DNA of 64,000 bases from Streptomyces leeuwenhoekii (GCF_001013905.1 NZ_LN831790.1:682001-746000), one strand, 5' to 3'; shown: positions 1-8,475, counted from the stretch's first letter. The notes: generated from the letters alone by a model not told the origin. Translations and numbers: made by a program.

Positions 1-96
1 CCAGGCGTGCACCTCGCCGGCCGGCAGCCAGCGCCCGTCCTCCTCGTCCCACCAGCGACGGGAGGCCGCCACCTCGTACCGCCGTGTCCTGGCCAT
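1..96 (-). CDS. Small hypothetical protein, cut by the left edge
   Basis: The minus strand opens with an ATG whose complement lies at 94-96, preceded by a GGGGAG purine run a few bases away and a GAGGAGAGG run further up. The 32 visible codons are rich in Arg, Glu and Trp (it begins MARTRRYEVAASRRWWDEED), with no signal peptide or membrane segment. The gene continues out of the window, so family and length cannot be judged. It diverges from the phosphatase gene to its right, with about 200 bp between them. I do not recognise a family. Confidence 0.5.
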   Translation of the reverse strand, partial: MARTRRYEVAASRRWWDEEDGRWLPAGEVHAW

Positions 97-301
97 CGGC
101 TCCCCGACCACCCTCTCCTCGGTCCGTTCCACGGGCCGGGTGCCCCTCCGGGGCGGCCGCCACACACGGGCCGGAACCGCGCGGCGGACAACGGTCCCGT
201 ACCGCCTCTTGTGTGACTACTCCGCACGTCTTATCCGATTCGCGCATTTTCTCTGCCTAGCATGCATGATCCGCGTCCTGCCCCGTACGAGAGGACACCA
301 G

Positions 302-1966
302 ATGGCGCCCACGGGCCGTCACAGAGCACTGGCCGAGCACGCCTTCTCCCCGCACGACGCCGCCCTGCGCGCGGCGGCCCGGCACCTCGGCCGCCGGCGC
401 TTCCTCACCGTCACCGCGGCGGCCGCCGCGCTCGCCTTCACCACCAACCTGCCGGCCCGGGGTGCCGTCGCCGCGCCCCAGCGCGACGCGGCCCGCATCG
501 ACAAGGACCCGTTCACCCTGGGCGTCGCCTCGGGCGACCCCCTGCCCGACTCCGTGGTGCTGTGGACACGGCTGGCCCCCGAGCCGTTCGAGGCGGACGG
601 TGGGCTGGGCGAGGAGCGGGTCACCGTGGAGTGGGAGGTGGCCGAGGACGAGTCCTTCGCCCTGGTCACCCAGCGGGGCACCGCCGAGGCCCACCCGGAG
701 TACGCCCACAGCGTGCACATCGACGTCCGGGGCCTGGAACCGGCCACCCGGTACTACTACCGCTTCCGCACCGGGACCTGGATCAGCCCGGCGGGCCGCA
801 CCCTCACCGCGCCCGCGGCGGGCGACGGCACCTCGGCGCTCCGGCTGGCCGCCGTCGCCTGCCAGGCGTACCAGGACGGCTACTACACCGTCCACCGGCA
901 CCTGGCGCAGGACGACGTCGACATCGTCTTCCACCTCGGCGACTACCTGTACGAGTACGCCGTGAACTCCGCCGGCGGCGAGCGCCGCTACACCGACGTC
1001 ACACTCCCGGACGTGTTCAACCGCGAGACCATGACCCTCGCGGACTACCGGCTGCGCTACTCCCTCTACAAGAGCGACCCGGATCTGAAGGCCGCCCACG
1101 CCGCGCACCCCTTCGTCGTCGCCTGGGACGACCACGAGACGGAGAACAACTACGCCGGGAGCATCCCCGAGAACACCGTGCCGCCGGAGGAGTTCCTGGT
1201 GCGCCGGGCCGCCGCCTACCGCGCGTACTGGGAGAACCAGCCGCTGCGCGCCGCACAGCTACCCCAGGGCCCCGACGCCCAGCTCTACCGCCGTCTGCAC
1301 TGGGGCACGCTCGCTCAGTTCGACATCCTCGACACCCGCCAGTACCGCTCCGACCAGGCGTATTCCGACCGTCCCCACCCGCCGGGGCCGGAGTCGGACG
1401 ACCCGGCGCGCACCATGACCGGGGACGCCCAGGAACGGTGGCTGATCGACGGGTGGCGGGCCTCGACGGCGCTGTGGAACGTGATGCCGCAGCAGGTGTG
1501 CTTCTCGCAGCGCAAACTCGACACGACCGCCGACGCCAACATGTCCATGGACGCCTGGGACGGCTACCGGGCCTCACGCAACCGGATCGTCGCCGGTGCG
1601 AAGGAGGCGGGTGTCGCCAACTGGATGGTCCTCACCGGCGACGTCCACGTGGCCTACGCCTTCGACATCAAGGACGACTTCGACGACCCGCAGTCGAAGA
1701 CCCTCGGCACGGAGATCACCTCCACCTCGGTGTCCAGCGGCAAGGACGGCGCGGAGAGGCCCGCCAACTGGGACACGTACATGACGGCCAACCCGCACCT
1801 GAAGTTCTACGACGGCAGACGCGGCTACGCGCGGGTCGAGCTCGGCCAGGAGGCGGCCCGGATCGACTTCCGGACGGTGTCCGCCGTGACCACCCCCGGC
1901 GCCCCCGTCACCACCGCGGCGTCCTTCGTCACCGAGGCGGGTGCGCCCGGCCTGCAGCCCGCGTGA
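302..1966 (+). CDS. phoD: Alkaline phosphatase D family, Tat-exported
   Basis: This 554-aa protein looks like a secreted PhoD-type phosphodiesterase/phosphatase, which releases phosphate from organic esters outside the cell using a calcium-iron centre (family knowledge). The N-terminal region holds a twin-arginine signal (RRRFL at about residue 34, followed by an Ala-rich stretch ending near ARGAVAA). The PhoD N-terminal domain follows (GVASGDPLPDSVVLWTRL), then the metallophosphatase core with HLGDYLYEY, WDDHETENNY and LTGDVHVAY. I chose ATG at 302 because GAGAGGA lies just upstream; an in-frame start at 140 would add a non-signal-like leader. A perfect 14-bp hairpin follows the stop, so it appears to be monocistronic. 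I do not see a clear PhoP box. Confidence 0.93.
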   Translation: MAPTGRHRALAEHAFSPHDAALRAAARHLGRRRFLTVTAAAAALAFTTNLPARGAVAAPQRDAARIDKDPFTLGVASGDPLPDSVVLWTRLAPEPFEADGGLGEERVTVEWEVAEDESFALVTQRGTAEAHPEYAHSVHIDVRGLEPATRYYYRFRTGTWISPAGRTLTAPAAGDGTSALRLAAVACQAYQDGYYTVHRHLAQDDVDIVFHLGDYLYEYAVNSAGGERRYTDVTLPDVFNRETMTLADYRLRYSLYKSDPDLKAAHAAHPFVVAWDDHETENNYAGSIPENTVPPEEFLVRRAAAYRAYWENQPLRAAQLPQGPDAQLYRRLHWGTLAQFDILDTRQYRSDQAYSDRPHPPGPESDDPARTMTGDAQERWLIDGWRASTALWNVMPQQVCFSQRKLDTTADANMSMDAWDGYRASRNRIVAGAKEAGVANWMVLTGDVHVAYAFDIKDDFDDPQSKTLGTEITSTSVSSGKDGAERPANWDTYMTANPHLKFYDGRRGYARVELGQEAARIDFRTVSAVTTPGAPVTTAASFVTEAGAPGLQPA

Positions 1967-1969
1967 ACC

Positions 1970-2000
1970 GGCGGGCGGCCCGCACCGCGGGCCGCCCGCC
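1970..2000. terminator. Perfect 14-bp stem-loop after phoD
   Basis: The arms 1970-1983 and 1987-2000 are perfect complements around a three-base ACC loop and begin four bases after the phoD stop codon. There is no T run, which is usual for Streptomyces hairpin terminators. Confidence 0.75.
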
Positions 2001-2180
2001 CGGCGTACTGCACATGGCACCCCCCGCGTCCCCCATAGCGCGAATGCGGGCGCTCCCGGGCATCGGCGCGGATCTTTCCGGCAAGTCCCCTAGGGCCTCT
2101 CGTTCGGATCGGGCCGGATCCGGACGAGGGGCCCCAGGACCCCGCCGCAGTCTCACCCCGATGAGAAGGAGTTGCTTCGC

Positions 2181-3563
2181 ATGGTCGGCAGACTTGCCAC
2201 AGGACGGCGCCGCGCCGCCGCCCTGACCGCCCTCGGCACCCTCGTCCTGACCGCGGCCCCCGCCGCGGCCACCGCCGCGCCACCGCCGCCCGCACCGGGC
2301 CCCCTGCCCAGTGCCGCCCGGACGCTCGGCGCCGACAAACCCTCCGCGCAACTGCTGCGCGCCTTGCAGCGCGACCTGAAGCTGACGCCGCGCCAGGCCG
2401 CCGCCCGGCTGGTCAACGAGGCCGAGGCGGGCACCCGCGCCGGCCGACTGCGGAACATGCTGGGCGAGCGCTTCGCCGGGGCCTGGGTGAGCGGCACGAC
2501 CTCCTCCCGGCTCACCGTCGCCACCACCGACGCCGGGGACGTGCCCGCCATCGAGGCCCAGGGCGCCAAGGCGGCGGTCGTCGGCCGGGCACTGAGCGAG
2601 CTGCGGGCCGTCAAGGCGCGGCTGGACGCCACCGCCCGGCGGGTCAAGACCCCCGACACGCCGGTCTGGTACGTCGACGTGCGGACGAACCGGGTCGTCG
2701 TCCAGGCCGTGAGCGAACCGGCCGCGACGGCGTTCACCGAGGCCGCGGGTCTGCGGGGCCGGGACGTGGGCGTCCGCGTGTCGGCGAACCGGCCGCGGGT
2801 GCTGGACGACATCGTCGGCGGCGACGCCTACTACATCGAGGACAGGGTCCGCTGCTCGGTCGGCTTCTCCGTCACCAAGGACCAGCAGCAGGGCTTCGCC
2901 ACGGCCGGCCACTGCGGCACGCCGGGCGCGCGGACCACCGGCTACAACATGGTGGACCAGGGCACGTTCCAGGCGTCCACGTTCCCCGGCAAGGACATGG
3001 CCTGGGTCGGGGTCGGCAACGGCTGGACCGCCACGCCGGACATCAGGGCGGAGGGAGGCCGGCGCACGCAGATCGCCGGCTCGGTCCAGGCGCTCGTCGG
3101 GGCGTCGGTCTGCCGCTCGGGCTCCACCACGGGCTGGCGGTGCGGCGTCATCAAGCAGCACGACACCAGCGTCAGCTACCCGCAGGGCACCGTCGACGGG
3201 CTGACCGAGACGACGGTGTGCGCCGAGCCCGGGGACTCCGGCGGCCCGTTCGTCGCCGGCGCCCAGGCGCAGGGGATCACCTCCGGCGGCTCCGGCGACT
3301 GCACGAGCGGCGGCACCACCTACTACCAGCCCATCAATCCGGTGCTCGACGACTTCGGCCTCACCCTGAAGACCACGTCGGCCCAGGCCACGCTGCCCGC
3401 TCCGCAGAGCGGCGCGGCGTCGGACGCGTGGGCGGCGGGCCGCGTCTACCAGGCCGGCGCCACCGTCACGTACGGCGGTGTGCGCTACCAGTGCCTGCAG
3501 GAGCACCAGGCGCAGGGCGTGTGGACGCCCGACGCCACGCCGGCCCTGTGGCAGCGGACCTGA
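2181..3563 (+). CDS. Streptogrisin C-like secreted serine protease with chitin-binding domain
   Basis: This 460-aa preproprotein is a chymotrypsin-fold (S1) endopeptidase of the alpha-lytic protease/streptogrisin group. It has a signal peptide (about 1-35, Ala-rich), a long alpha-lytic-type propeptide (about 50-195) that assists folding, and a mature protease starting near residue 205. The catalytic triad is visible: His in FATAGHC, Asp in GKDMAWVGV and Ser in CAEPGDSGGPF. A C-terminal module of about 45 residues (from DAWAAGRVYQAG to TPALWQRT) is a CBM5/12-type chitin-binding domain, the hallmark of streptogrisin C. AAGGAG at 2166-2171 sits nine bases before ATG 2181. The TTG at 2172 abuts that ribosome binding site and is unlikely to be the start. 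Confidence 0.94.
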   Translation: MVGRLATGRRRAAALTALGTLVLTAAPAAATAAPPPPAPGPLPSAARTLGADKPSAQLLRALQRDLKLTPRQAAARLVNEAEAGTRAGRLRNMLGERFAGAWVSGTTSSRLTVATTDAGDVPAIEAQGAKAAVVGRALSELRAVKARLDATARRVKTPDTPVWYVDVRTNRVVVQAVSEPAATAFTEAAGLRGRDVGVRVSANRPRVLDDIVGGDAYYIEDRVRCSVGFSVTKDQQQGFATAGHCGTPGARTTGYNMVDQGTFQASTFPGKDMAWVGVGNGWTATPDIRAEGGRRTQIAGSVQALVGASVCRSGSTTGWRCGVIKQHDTSVSYPQGTVDGLTETTVCAEPGDSGGPFVAGAQAQGITSGGSGDCTSGGTTYYQPINPVLDDFGLTLKTTSAQATLPAPQSGAASDAWAAGRVYQAGATVTYGGVRYQCLQEHQAQGVWTPDATPALWQRT

Positions 3564-3576
3564 GCACGCGCCCACC

Positions 3577-3632
3577 GGTGCGGGGGCCGGGCTCCCGCAC
3601 CTGGGGCGTGTCCCTTCAGCGGGACGCGCCCC
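3577..3632. terminator. Two adjacent hairpins between convergent genes
   Basis: One stem-loop pairs GGTGCGGG with CCCGCACC (3577-3584 and 3594-3601). A second pairs 3603-3614 with 3621-3632 with one G-T wobble and spans the stop of the minus-strand hydrolase. They lie where the protease and the hydrolase operon converge and could stop transcription from both sides. Confidence 0.6.
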
Positions 3633-4719
3633 CGTCCTCGGCGAGGAGCGCGTAGGCGCCGGACACGAACGGGTCGTGCGATCCGCGGACCCGGCGGGTG
3701 CACACGGCGGCCAGGGCCGTGTCCGTGTCGGGCCGGAAGCCCAGGAACGCCTGCTGGCCCAGGGTCGCTCCGCCGTGGAAGTACATCGGCCCGCCGTCGG
3801 TGGCGTGCCGGAACCACGCCACCGTGTGCACGTGCCGGTGCCCGAGTCCGCGCCGGACCACGGGGGTGCGCACCGCCCTGAGGGCACCGGCCAGCGGGGA
3901 GCCGGACGGGTGGAGGTGGGCCTCCAGAAAGCCCAGCAGGTCCTGCGGGGTGGCCCGGACGGCGCCGGCCGCCTGGAAGCCGCCCGCGTCGAAGGCGGCG
4001 ACGGCCGCGCGGCCGTCCTTGCGGTGCCCGGTCGCGTCGGTCCAGGGGTCCTCGGCGCGCAGGGCCGTGCCGCTGAGGCCGAGCGGGCGCAGGACGTGCG
4101 CGGTCAGCAGGTCCTCCCACGGGGTGCCGGTCACCGAGGCGAGGGCGTGGCCGAGCACGGCGACGCCGAAGTTGGAGTAGCGCCAGCGCGTGCCGGGGCG
4201 GTGGCGGGGGCGGTGGCGCAGGAAGGCGGCGGTGACACGGGCGGCCGGGTACCGGGCGTAGGGGTTGGTGTGCCAGGCGGGCAGGGCCCGGGCGAGGAAG
4301 TCGCGCGGCAGGGCGGGCAGCCCGGCGGTGTGGGTGACGAGGTGGGCGAGCGTCACCGGGTCCGGGCCGGCCGGCCGGTCCGGTTCCAGGCAGGCGGCGG
4401 CGGGTTCGCCCCCGGTGAGCGTCCCGCGCCGGATGAGCTGGGCCAGCAGCAGCCCGGTGAACGTCTTGCTGGCCGACCCGATCTCGTAGCGCAGGTCCGG
4501 CCGGGGGACCTCGGGGGGCGGGGCGGTGCCGCCGCTGTGGACGATACGGCGGCCGCGCCGGGAGACGGCGAAGACGACGTCGGGGGCGTCGGCCGCGGTG
4601 ACGGCGGCGGCGATCCGCTCCCGCAGCGCCGCGTCGTCGTGCGTCTGCCGCGGGGCGGGGGCGGCGGCGCCGTCGTCGCCCGGCGGATCGCCCGGCCAGG
4701 GAGCGGCGAACGCCGTCAC
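3616..4719 (-). CDS. Serine hydrolase, beta-lactamase/DD-peptidase fold, no export signal
   Basis: This 367-aa protein belongs to the class C beta-lactamase/penicillin-binding-protein-like serine hydrolases. The nucleophile motif SASK (in YEIGSASKTFTG, about residue 82), the YSN motif (WRYSNFGVAVLG) and an HGGA in place of KTG are all present. Members act as esterases, amidases, transpeptidases or D-aminopeptidases, so the substrate cannot be deduced. Unusually there is no signal peptide: the N terminus is Pro/Ala/Asp-rich and hydrophilic, suggesting work inside the cell. Its GTG start at 4719 shares four bases (GTGA) with the stop of the preceding gene, so it is the last member of the coupled operon that begins with the peptide at 7648. 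A biosynthetic or peptide-processing role is inference. Confidence 0.85.
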   Translation of the reverse strand: MTAFAAPWPGDPPGDDGAAAPAPRQTHDDAALRERIAAAVTAADAPDVVFAVSRRGRRIVHSGGTAPPPEVPRPDLRYEIGSASKTFTGLLLAQLIRRGTLTGGEPAAACLEPDRPAGPDPVTLAHLVTHTAGLPALPRDFLARALPAWHTNPYARYPAARVTAAFLRHRPRHRPGTRWRYSNFGVAVLGHALASVTGTPWEDLLTAHVLRPLGLSGTALRAEDPWTDATGHRKDGRAAVAAFDAGGFQAAGAVRATPQDLLGFLEAHLHPSGSPLAGALRAVRTPVVRRGLGHRHVHTVAWFRHATDGGPMYFHGGATLGQQAFLGFRPDTDTALAAVCTRRVRGSHDPFVSGAYALLAEDGGASR

Positions 4720-5639
4720 GATGCGGCCCGCGTCAGCTCGGAGAAGGCGCGGGACGTGGCCAGTGCCGAGGCGAAGGCGGCGACCAGCGTCGGGTGGTAG
4801 ACGACGTCGAACACCTCGTCGGGGTCGCCCTCGGGCATCGTCCGTACGGCGGGCATGGCGCCGTCCGGCTGCTGTGCGGCGGCGAACGCCTCCCAGGCCC
4901 GTTCGTCGAGGGCCGGGCGGGGCAGGCAGGCGTCGACCACGAGGAGTTCGCCGAGCAGGTCCCAGCGCTTCAGGTCCAGCCAGTCGTCGATCCAGACCGG
5001 CAGCCAGGTGGCGAGGTAGCCGGCGATGCGGGGCGGCAGGCCGTCCGGGTTCTGTCCCCAGTCGGTCAGGTGGAACACCGTGTGGGTGACGTCGTAGGCG
5101 ATGTGGCCCTCCACCGTCCACGGTTCGGGTGTGCGGGCCAGCCAGGTGGTGGCGAGCGCCTCGTCCTCGGGCGGTCGCACCGGCGTCAGGCCGAAGCGGC
5201 GCTGGAACGCGGACAGGCCCAGCCGCCGGTTCGGCACCACCTCGAAGGCGGTCCAGGAGTCGAGGCGGTGGTTGAGGCGGGCCGCCCGCTCCATTTCCGG
5301 CTGGCTGTGGCCGAGTTCCCGGTACGGCAGGTACACCTCGAACGGGATGGGCGAGATGGGTTCCGTGTGCTGCCCGCGCACCAGCATCCGGCCGCCGTCC
5401 AGCGTCTCCCGCCAGGTGTGGTCGACCAGTTGGCGGGCGAGCTGGGCCTGGCGCGCCCCGGCCACGCCCTCGCGCAGCAGCACCCTGCAGATGAGGGCCA
5501 GTTCACCGATGGGTTTGAACCGTTCCAGGAAGCCGATCTCGGGGTCCACGTCGGGCTCCAGCCGGAAGCCGTCGCGGTGGGCCCAGAGCCATTCCAGGGC
5601 ACGGAGTCCGACGGTGTGGATCAGGCGCGTGGCGGTCAT
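4716..5639 (-). CDS. Protein of unknown function, DUF6895-like, paralogue of its neighbour
   Basis: This 307-aa cytosolic protein has no signal or membrane segment. I believe it belongs to the uncharacterised family labelled DUF6895, but that name is from memory. It is clearly paralogous to the 350-aa product encoded immediately upstream: both carry a central block with TH-x-VFHLTDWG, then GLPP, A-Y-L, WLP-x-W and WDL-x-x-ELLV, and both begin with a helical segment containing the AHRD core. Several conserved Trp, His and Asp residues in that block could form an active or ligand site, but no known catalytic motif is recognisable. ATG 5639 overlaps the previous stop as ATGA, with an AAGGAG nearby. 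It is the fourth gene of the five-gene operon. Confidence 0.75.
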   Translation of the reverse strand: MTATRLIHTVGLRALEWLWAHRDGFRLEPDVDPEIGFLERFKPIGELALICRVLLREGVAGARQAQLARQLVDHTWRETLDGGRMLVRGQHTEPISPIPFEVYLPYRELGHSQPEMERAARLNHRLDSWTAFEVVPNRRLGLSAFQRRFGLTPVRPPEDEALATTWLARTPEPWTVEGHIAYDVTHTVFHLTDWGQNPDGLPPRIAGYLATWLPVWIDDWLDLKRWDLLGELLVVDACLPRPALDERAWEAFAAAQQPDGAMPAVRTMPEGDPDEVFDVVYHPTLVAAFASALATSRAFSELTRAAS

Positions 5640-6688
5640 TCGAGCGCTCCTTGTCCGCCGTACCGGTACTGCGTCGCCGCCGGGCGCCGGACCCGGCCGT
5701 CGCGGACGCCGGTCCCGGCCTGGTCCGACCGGGCCGCGTCGACGCGACCGAGGGTCACGGCCGCGGCGAAGGCGGCCATCAGGGTGGAGTGGTAGCTGCG
5801 GACGAAGTCCTCCGCGGGGCCCGTCGCGGCGGGGCCGCCGCCGGGTCCGCCGGGCCGGTGGTGCGGGGGCGGGCCCACCTCGGGGATCGCGCCCGCGGGG
5901 TCCTGGGCCGCCGCGACGCGGCGCCATGCCTCGCGCGCCTCCGGTCCGGGTGCGGTGCCCGCTGACGGCAGGCAGGCCGCCGCGACGAGCAGTTCGCACG
6001 TCAGATCCCACATCCGGGCCTCCCCGCAGGTGTCGAGCCAGGGCGGCAGCCAGTGCGTCAGATAGGCGGCGAGGTCCGGAGGCAGGCCGTGGGCGGCGCG
6101 CCCCCAGTCGGTGAGGTGGAAGACGACGTGGGTGAGGGCGTATCCGGAGGCTGCCTCGAAGGTCCACGGTTCGGGCAGTCCGCCCAGCCAGGTGCCGCGC
6201 AGGACGTGCTCGGCCTGTCCGGGGGGCCGGATGCCGTCGATGCCGCCGCGCCGCTCGGCGGCGAGCACACCCAGGCGGCGCGTGGGGTCCTGCTCGGTGA
6301 GCCGCCAGCCCCGGGTGCGGGCCACCGTGGCGGCGGACGCCTCGTACACGGGGTGGCGCAGGCCCGCGGCGGCGAAGGCCGCGTACACCTCCAGGGGGTA
6401 GGTGGCGAAGGGCTCCGCGCGCTGGAGACGGAGGAACAGCTCGCCCTCGCCGGTCTGCCGCCACGCGAACGCCAGCAGCTCGCGGGCGCTCGCGTGCAGC
6501 GGGTCGGCCGGGGGCAGGCGCCGGGTCACGGTGGCGCACATCTGGGCCAGTTCGCCCAGGGGCTTCCAGGTGCGGTCCACCCGGCCCTCGGCCGACAGCG
6601 CCTCGTCGTCCAGGGCGAAGTCGTCGCGGTGCGCCGACACCCAGGCCAGCGCCGCGTGCGCCACCTGCCGGATCTCCCCGGTGGTCAC
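5636..6688 (-). CDS. Protein of unknown function, second DUF6895-like paralogue
   Basis: This 350-aa product is homologous to the gene that follows it. Shared landmarks are LTHVVFHLTDWG, HGLPPDLAAYLTHWLPPWLD and MWDLTCELLVAAACLP, with a similar SYHSTLMAAFAAA near the C terminus. It has an extra Gly/Pro-rich linker (about residues 290-310) and a basic C-terminal tail that the paralogue lacks. Duplication suggests either a heterodimer or two successive steps on one substrate (inference). The GTG start at 6688 overlaps the stop of the upstream gene as GTGA, and its own stop overlaps the next start as ATGA, implying equimolar translation. No cofactor motif is visible. Confidence 0.75.
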   Translation of the reverse strand: MTTGEIRQVAHAALAWVSAHRDDFALDDEALSAEGRVDRTWKPLGELAQMCATVTRRLPPADPLHASARELLAFAWRQTGEGELFLRLQRAEPFATYPLEVYAAFAAAGLRHPVYEASAATVARTRGWRLTEQDPTRRLGVLAAERRGGIDGIRPPGQAEHVLRGTWLGGLPEPWTFEAASGYALTHVVFHLTDWGRAAHGLPPDLAAYLTHWLPPWLDTCGEARMWDLTCELLVAAACLPSAGTAPGPEAREAWRRVAAAQDPAGAIPEVGPPPHHRPGGPGGGPAATGPAEDFVRSYHSTLMAAFAAAVTLGRVDAARSDQAGTGVRDGRVRRPAATQYRYGGQGALE

Positions 6689-7410
6689 GGGCGTCCCACC
6701 AGGGTCTCGGTCCCGAACAGCCGGGCCGCCCGCACTTGGAGCGCCACCCTGGGGTCGCTGCCGCCCATGAGGTCCACGAAGTCCAGTCCGGCCTCCAGTC
6801 CCAGCGTGGCGGGGACCCCGTCGAGCAGGGTCAGCCACCGGCCCGCGCCGGCGGCCTGCCCCCAGTCCCGGCGGCGCACCGCCCGGACGAAGCCCCGGGC
6901 GACGTCGACCGGCCGGCGGCGGGCCGCGCGCGCCACCGCGCAGTCCTCGCCGGGCACCGCGAGCGCGGCCAGCACCGAGAGCTGGTGGGCGAGGGTCTGC
7001 CACGGGGCGTCATCGAGCCAGGTGGCGTCGGGTTCCGCGTCCGCCGGGTCCTCGCCGCCCATGTGCGGTTCGTCGAGGGGGGAAGTCAGCCGCCCCAGGG
7101 TGCGCCGCATGGCCCAGTGGCTCCACCGGACGGTGGGGGCGGCGTCGGCGCGGGGCGGGTGGGCCTCGACGGCCTGGCGGAACACGGCGAGTTCCTCGGG
7201 GGCGGGAGGTGTGCGGAAGAGGACGTGCGGCAGCATCAGGTCCGCTCCCAGCACCCGTGCGGCCGCGACCACGAGGCCGTCCCCGGCCCCGGCCGCCACC
7301 GCCTCGCCGGCCACCGTGCCGTGGCCCCCGCCCCTGAGGGCGGAGGCCACGCTGGTAGCCAGGTCCCGCACCGCGCCCTGCAAGAGGGTCGAAGTGCCAG
7401 ACTGTTCCAT
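6685..7410 (-). CDS. Hypothetical protein of 241 aa in the peptide operon
   Basis: I do not recognise this family. The protein is soluble-looking, Ala-rich and probably helical. It starts from ATG 7410 with AGGAG eight bases upstream. Visible features are a Gly/Ala-rich N-terminal helix region (about 15-60), a Trp-containing middle (TVRWSHWAMRRTLGRL, about 95-110) and an acidic stretch HMGGEDPADAEPDATWLDD. It lies 22 bp downstream of the small peptide gene and overlaps the first DUF6895-like gene by GTGA, so it belongs to the same transcript. It does not obviously share the VFHLTDWG block of the next two proteins. Positions and coding character make it a real gene; its function is unknown. 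Confidence 0.7.
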   Translation of the reverse strand: MEQSGTSTLLQGAVRDLATSVASALRGGGHGTVAGEAVAAGAGDGLVVAAARVLGADLMLPHVLFRTPPAPEELAVFRQAVEAHPPRADAAPTVRWSHWAMRRTLGRLTSPLDEPHMGGEDPADAEPDATWLDDAPWQTLAHQLSVLAALAVPGEDCAVARAARRRPVDVARGFVRAVRRRDWGQAAGAGRWLTLLDGVPATLGLEAGLDFVDLMGGSDPRVALQVRAARLFGTETLVGRP

Positions 7411-7432
7411 TCGGTTGCTCCTGTCGATCCGG

Positions 7433-7648
7433 TCAGCCCTTCTTCGGCCGCGGGGTGGGCGGCGACAGCAGCAGCTTGAGCGTGCCACCGGCCAGGGCCA
7501 GGGCCGCGCACTGACGGCTGTCGCGGTAGACGCCCTCGGGCTCGGCCGGGTCGAGTGCCTCTTCGAGGTCGACGCCTTCGAGACCGGTGACTTCCTCGAG
7601 CAGCTTCTCGATGGAAGGCATATGACCATCTCCCTCATGTTCGCCCAT
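7433..7648 (-). CDS. Small peptide (62-71 aa), possible precursor or operon-opening peptide
   Basis: The first gene of the unknown operon encodes a peptide with an acidic, helix-prone first half (IEKLLEEVTGLEGVDLEEAL), a single Cys in SRQCAALALAGG, and a short proline-rich basic tail (SPPTPRPKKG). An acidic leader-like half followed by a small hydrophobic and basic tail is what many ribosomal peptide precursors look like, but no known class signature is present. Two starts are possible: ATG 7648 with GGAGG nine bases upstream (71 aa), and ATG 7621 with GGGAGA nearby (62 aa). I give the longer form because its ribosome binding site is stronger. Alternatives are a small structural subunit or a carrier-like peptide. 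Confidence 0.6.
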   Translation of the reverse strand: MGEHEGDGHMPSIEKLLEEVTGLEGVDLEEALDPAEPEGVYRDSRQCAALALAGGTLKLLLSPPTPRPKKG

Positions 7649-7649
7649 T

Positions 7650-7740
7650 GCCTTCGTCCTCCAAGTGTCCCTCACATCACAAAAGATGCCTAACTTCCCA
7701 GAAAACAACATAAGTAACTTTTTCAACGACGGGAACAGAT
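7650..7740 (-). promoter_or_regulatory. AT-rich upstream region of the peptide operon
   Basis: This 90-bp stretch is markedly AT-rich against its surroundings and precedes the peptide gene on the minus strand. It carries a TTGAAA-like -35 candidate but no convincing -10 at standard spacing, so the promoter position is only approximate. Confidence 0.4.
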
Positions 7741-7782
7741 AGTGCGCGATACGGTGGTTGAGCCACGCACATGCAGCAAGCT

Positions 7783-7797
7783 CCGCCCGGAGGGCGG
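7783..7797. terminator. Short perfect hairpin
   Basis: CCGCCC-GGA-GGGCGG pairs perfectly over six bases just past the end of the decarboxylase remnant. It may be the remnant's old terminator, separating it from the peptide operon. Confidence 0.35.
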
Positions 7798-7825
7798 GAC
7801 TTGACGGGGTCTGAGCAGCCCCGCG

Positions 7826-8475
7826 TCAGGTGCGACACCACACGCAGCGTCCGCACCGGGGGTCGGCGACGTCGGAGATGAGGACCCCGTGCTCGACGCC
7901 GCTGCGCAGGTAGTCGAGGACCTCGTCGGTGAGCACCTCGCCGGGAGCCACCACCGGTACCCCGGGCGGGTACGGGCTGACCAGCTCGGCGGCGATCCGG
8001 TCGGCGGCGCGCTCGGCGGGCACATGCTCGACGGGCGCGAAGAACGCCTCGCGCGGCAGCATGGCCTGCTCCGGTTCCAGGGCCGACGGGGCGGGCAGCC
8101 GCACGGCCGGGCGCCGCTCCAGGGAGTCCGCCTCGTCGACCAGGGCGTGCAGGGCGTCCGGGAGGACCTTCTCCGTCTCGTAGTCGGCATGGGTGACGGA
8201 GGCGCTGATGCGACAGGTGTCGGAGCCACCGACGTCCACATGGCGCGCAGCCACTCGGCCGCCTGCCTGCCGCTGATGCCGAGCCCCCGCACGTCGATCA
8301 CGATCTCAAGGGGGTCGAAGGCGGCGGCGAGACCGGCGTCGACGACCTCCTGGCCCATGGGGGCGAGTCCCGGAAGCTCCGCCGCCCGCCGGATCCGCTC
8401 CGCGCGGCGCAGCGCGGCGTCGAGGAGTTCGTGGCCCTGCTCCACCATCTGCCGGCGCCGGCCGTGTTCCATGTA
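7826..8475 (-). pseudogene. Remnant of an Orn/Lys/Arg decarboxylase-type PLP enzyme
   Basis: Only the C-terminal third of an aminotransferase-fold basic amino acid decarboxylase survives. One frame (codons running from about 8475 to 8230) reads RRQMVEQGHELLDAALRRA and DPLEIVIDVRGLGISG up to AAEWLRA. The continuation HVDVGGSDTCRISASVTHAD, PYPPGVPVVAPGEVLTDEV and a final Cys-rich tail is in another frame (from about 8250 to 7826). The two halves join smoothly if a single frameshift near 8235-8245 is corrected. The N-terminal part with the PLP lysine is absent from the upstream DNA. The gene therefore cannot make an active enzyme. A sequencing error could explain the frameshift but not the missing N terminus. 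Confidence 0.8.
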
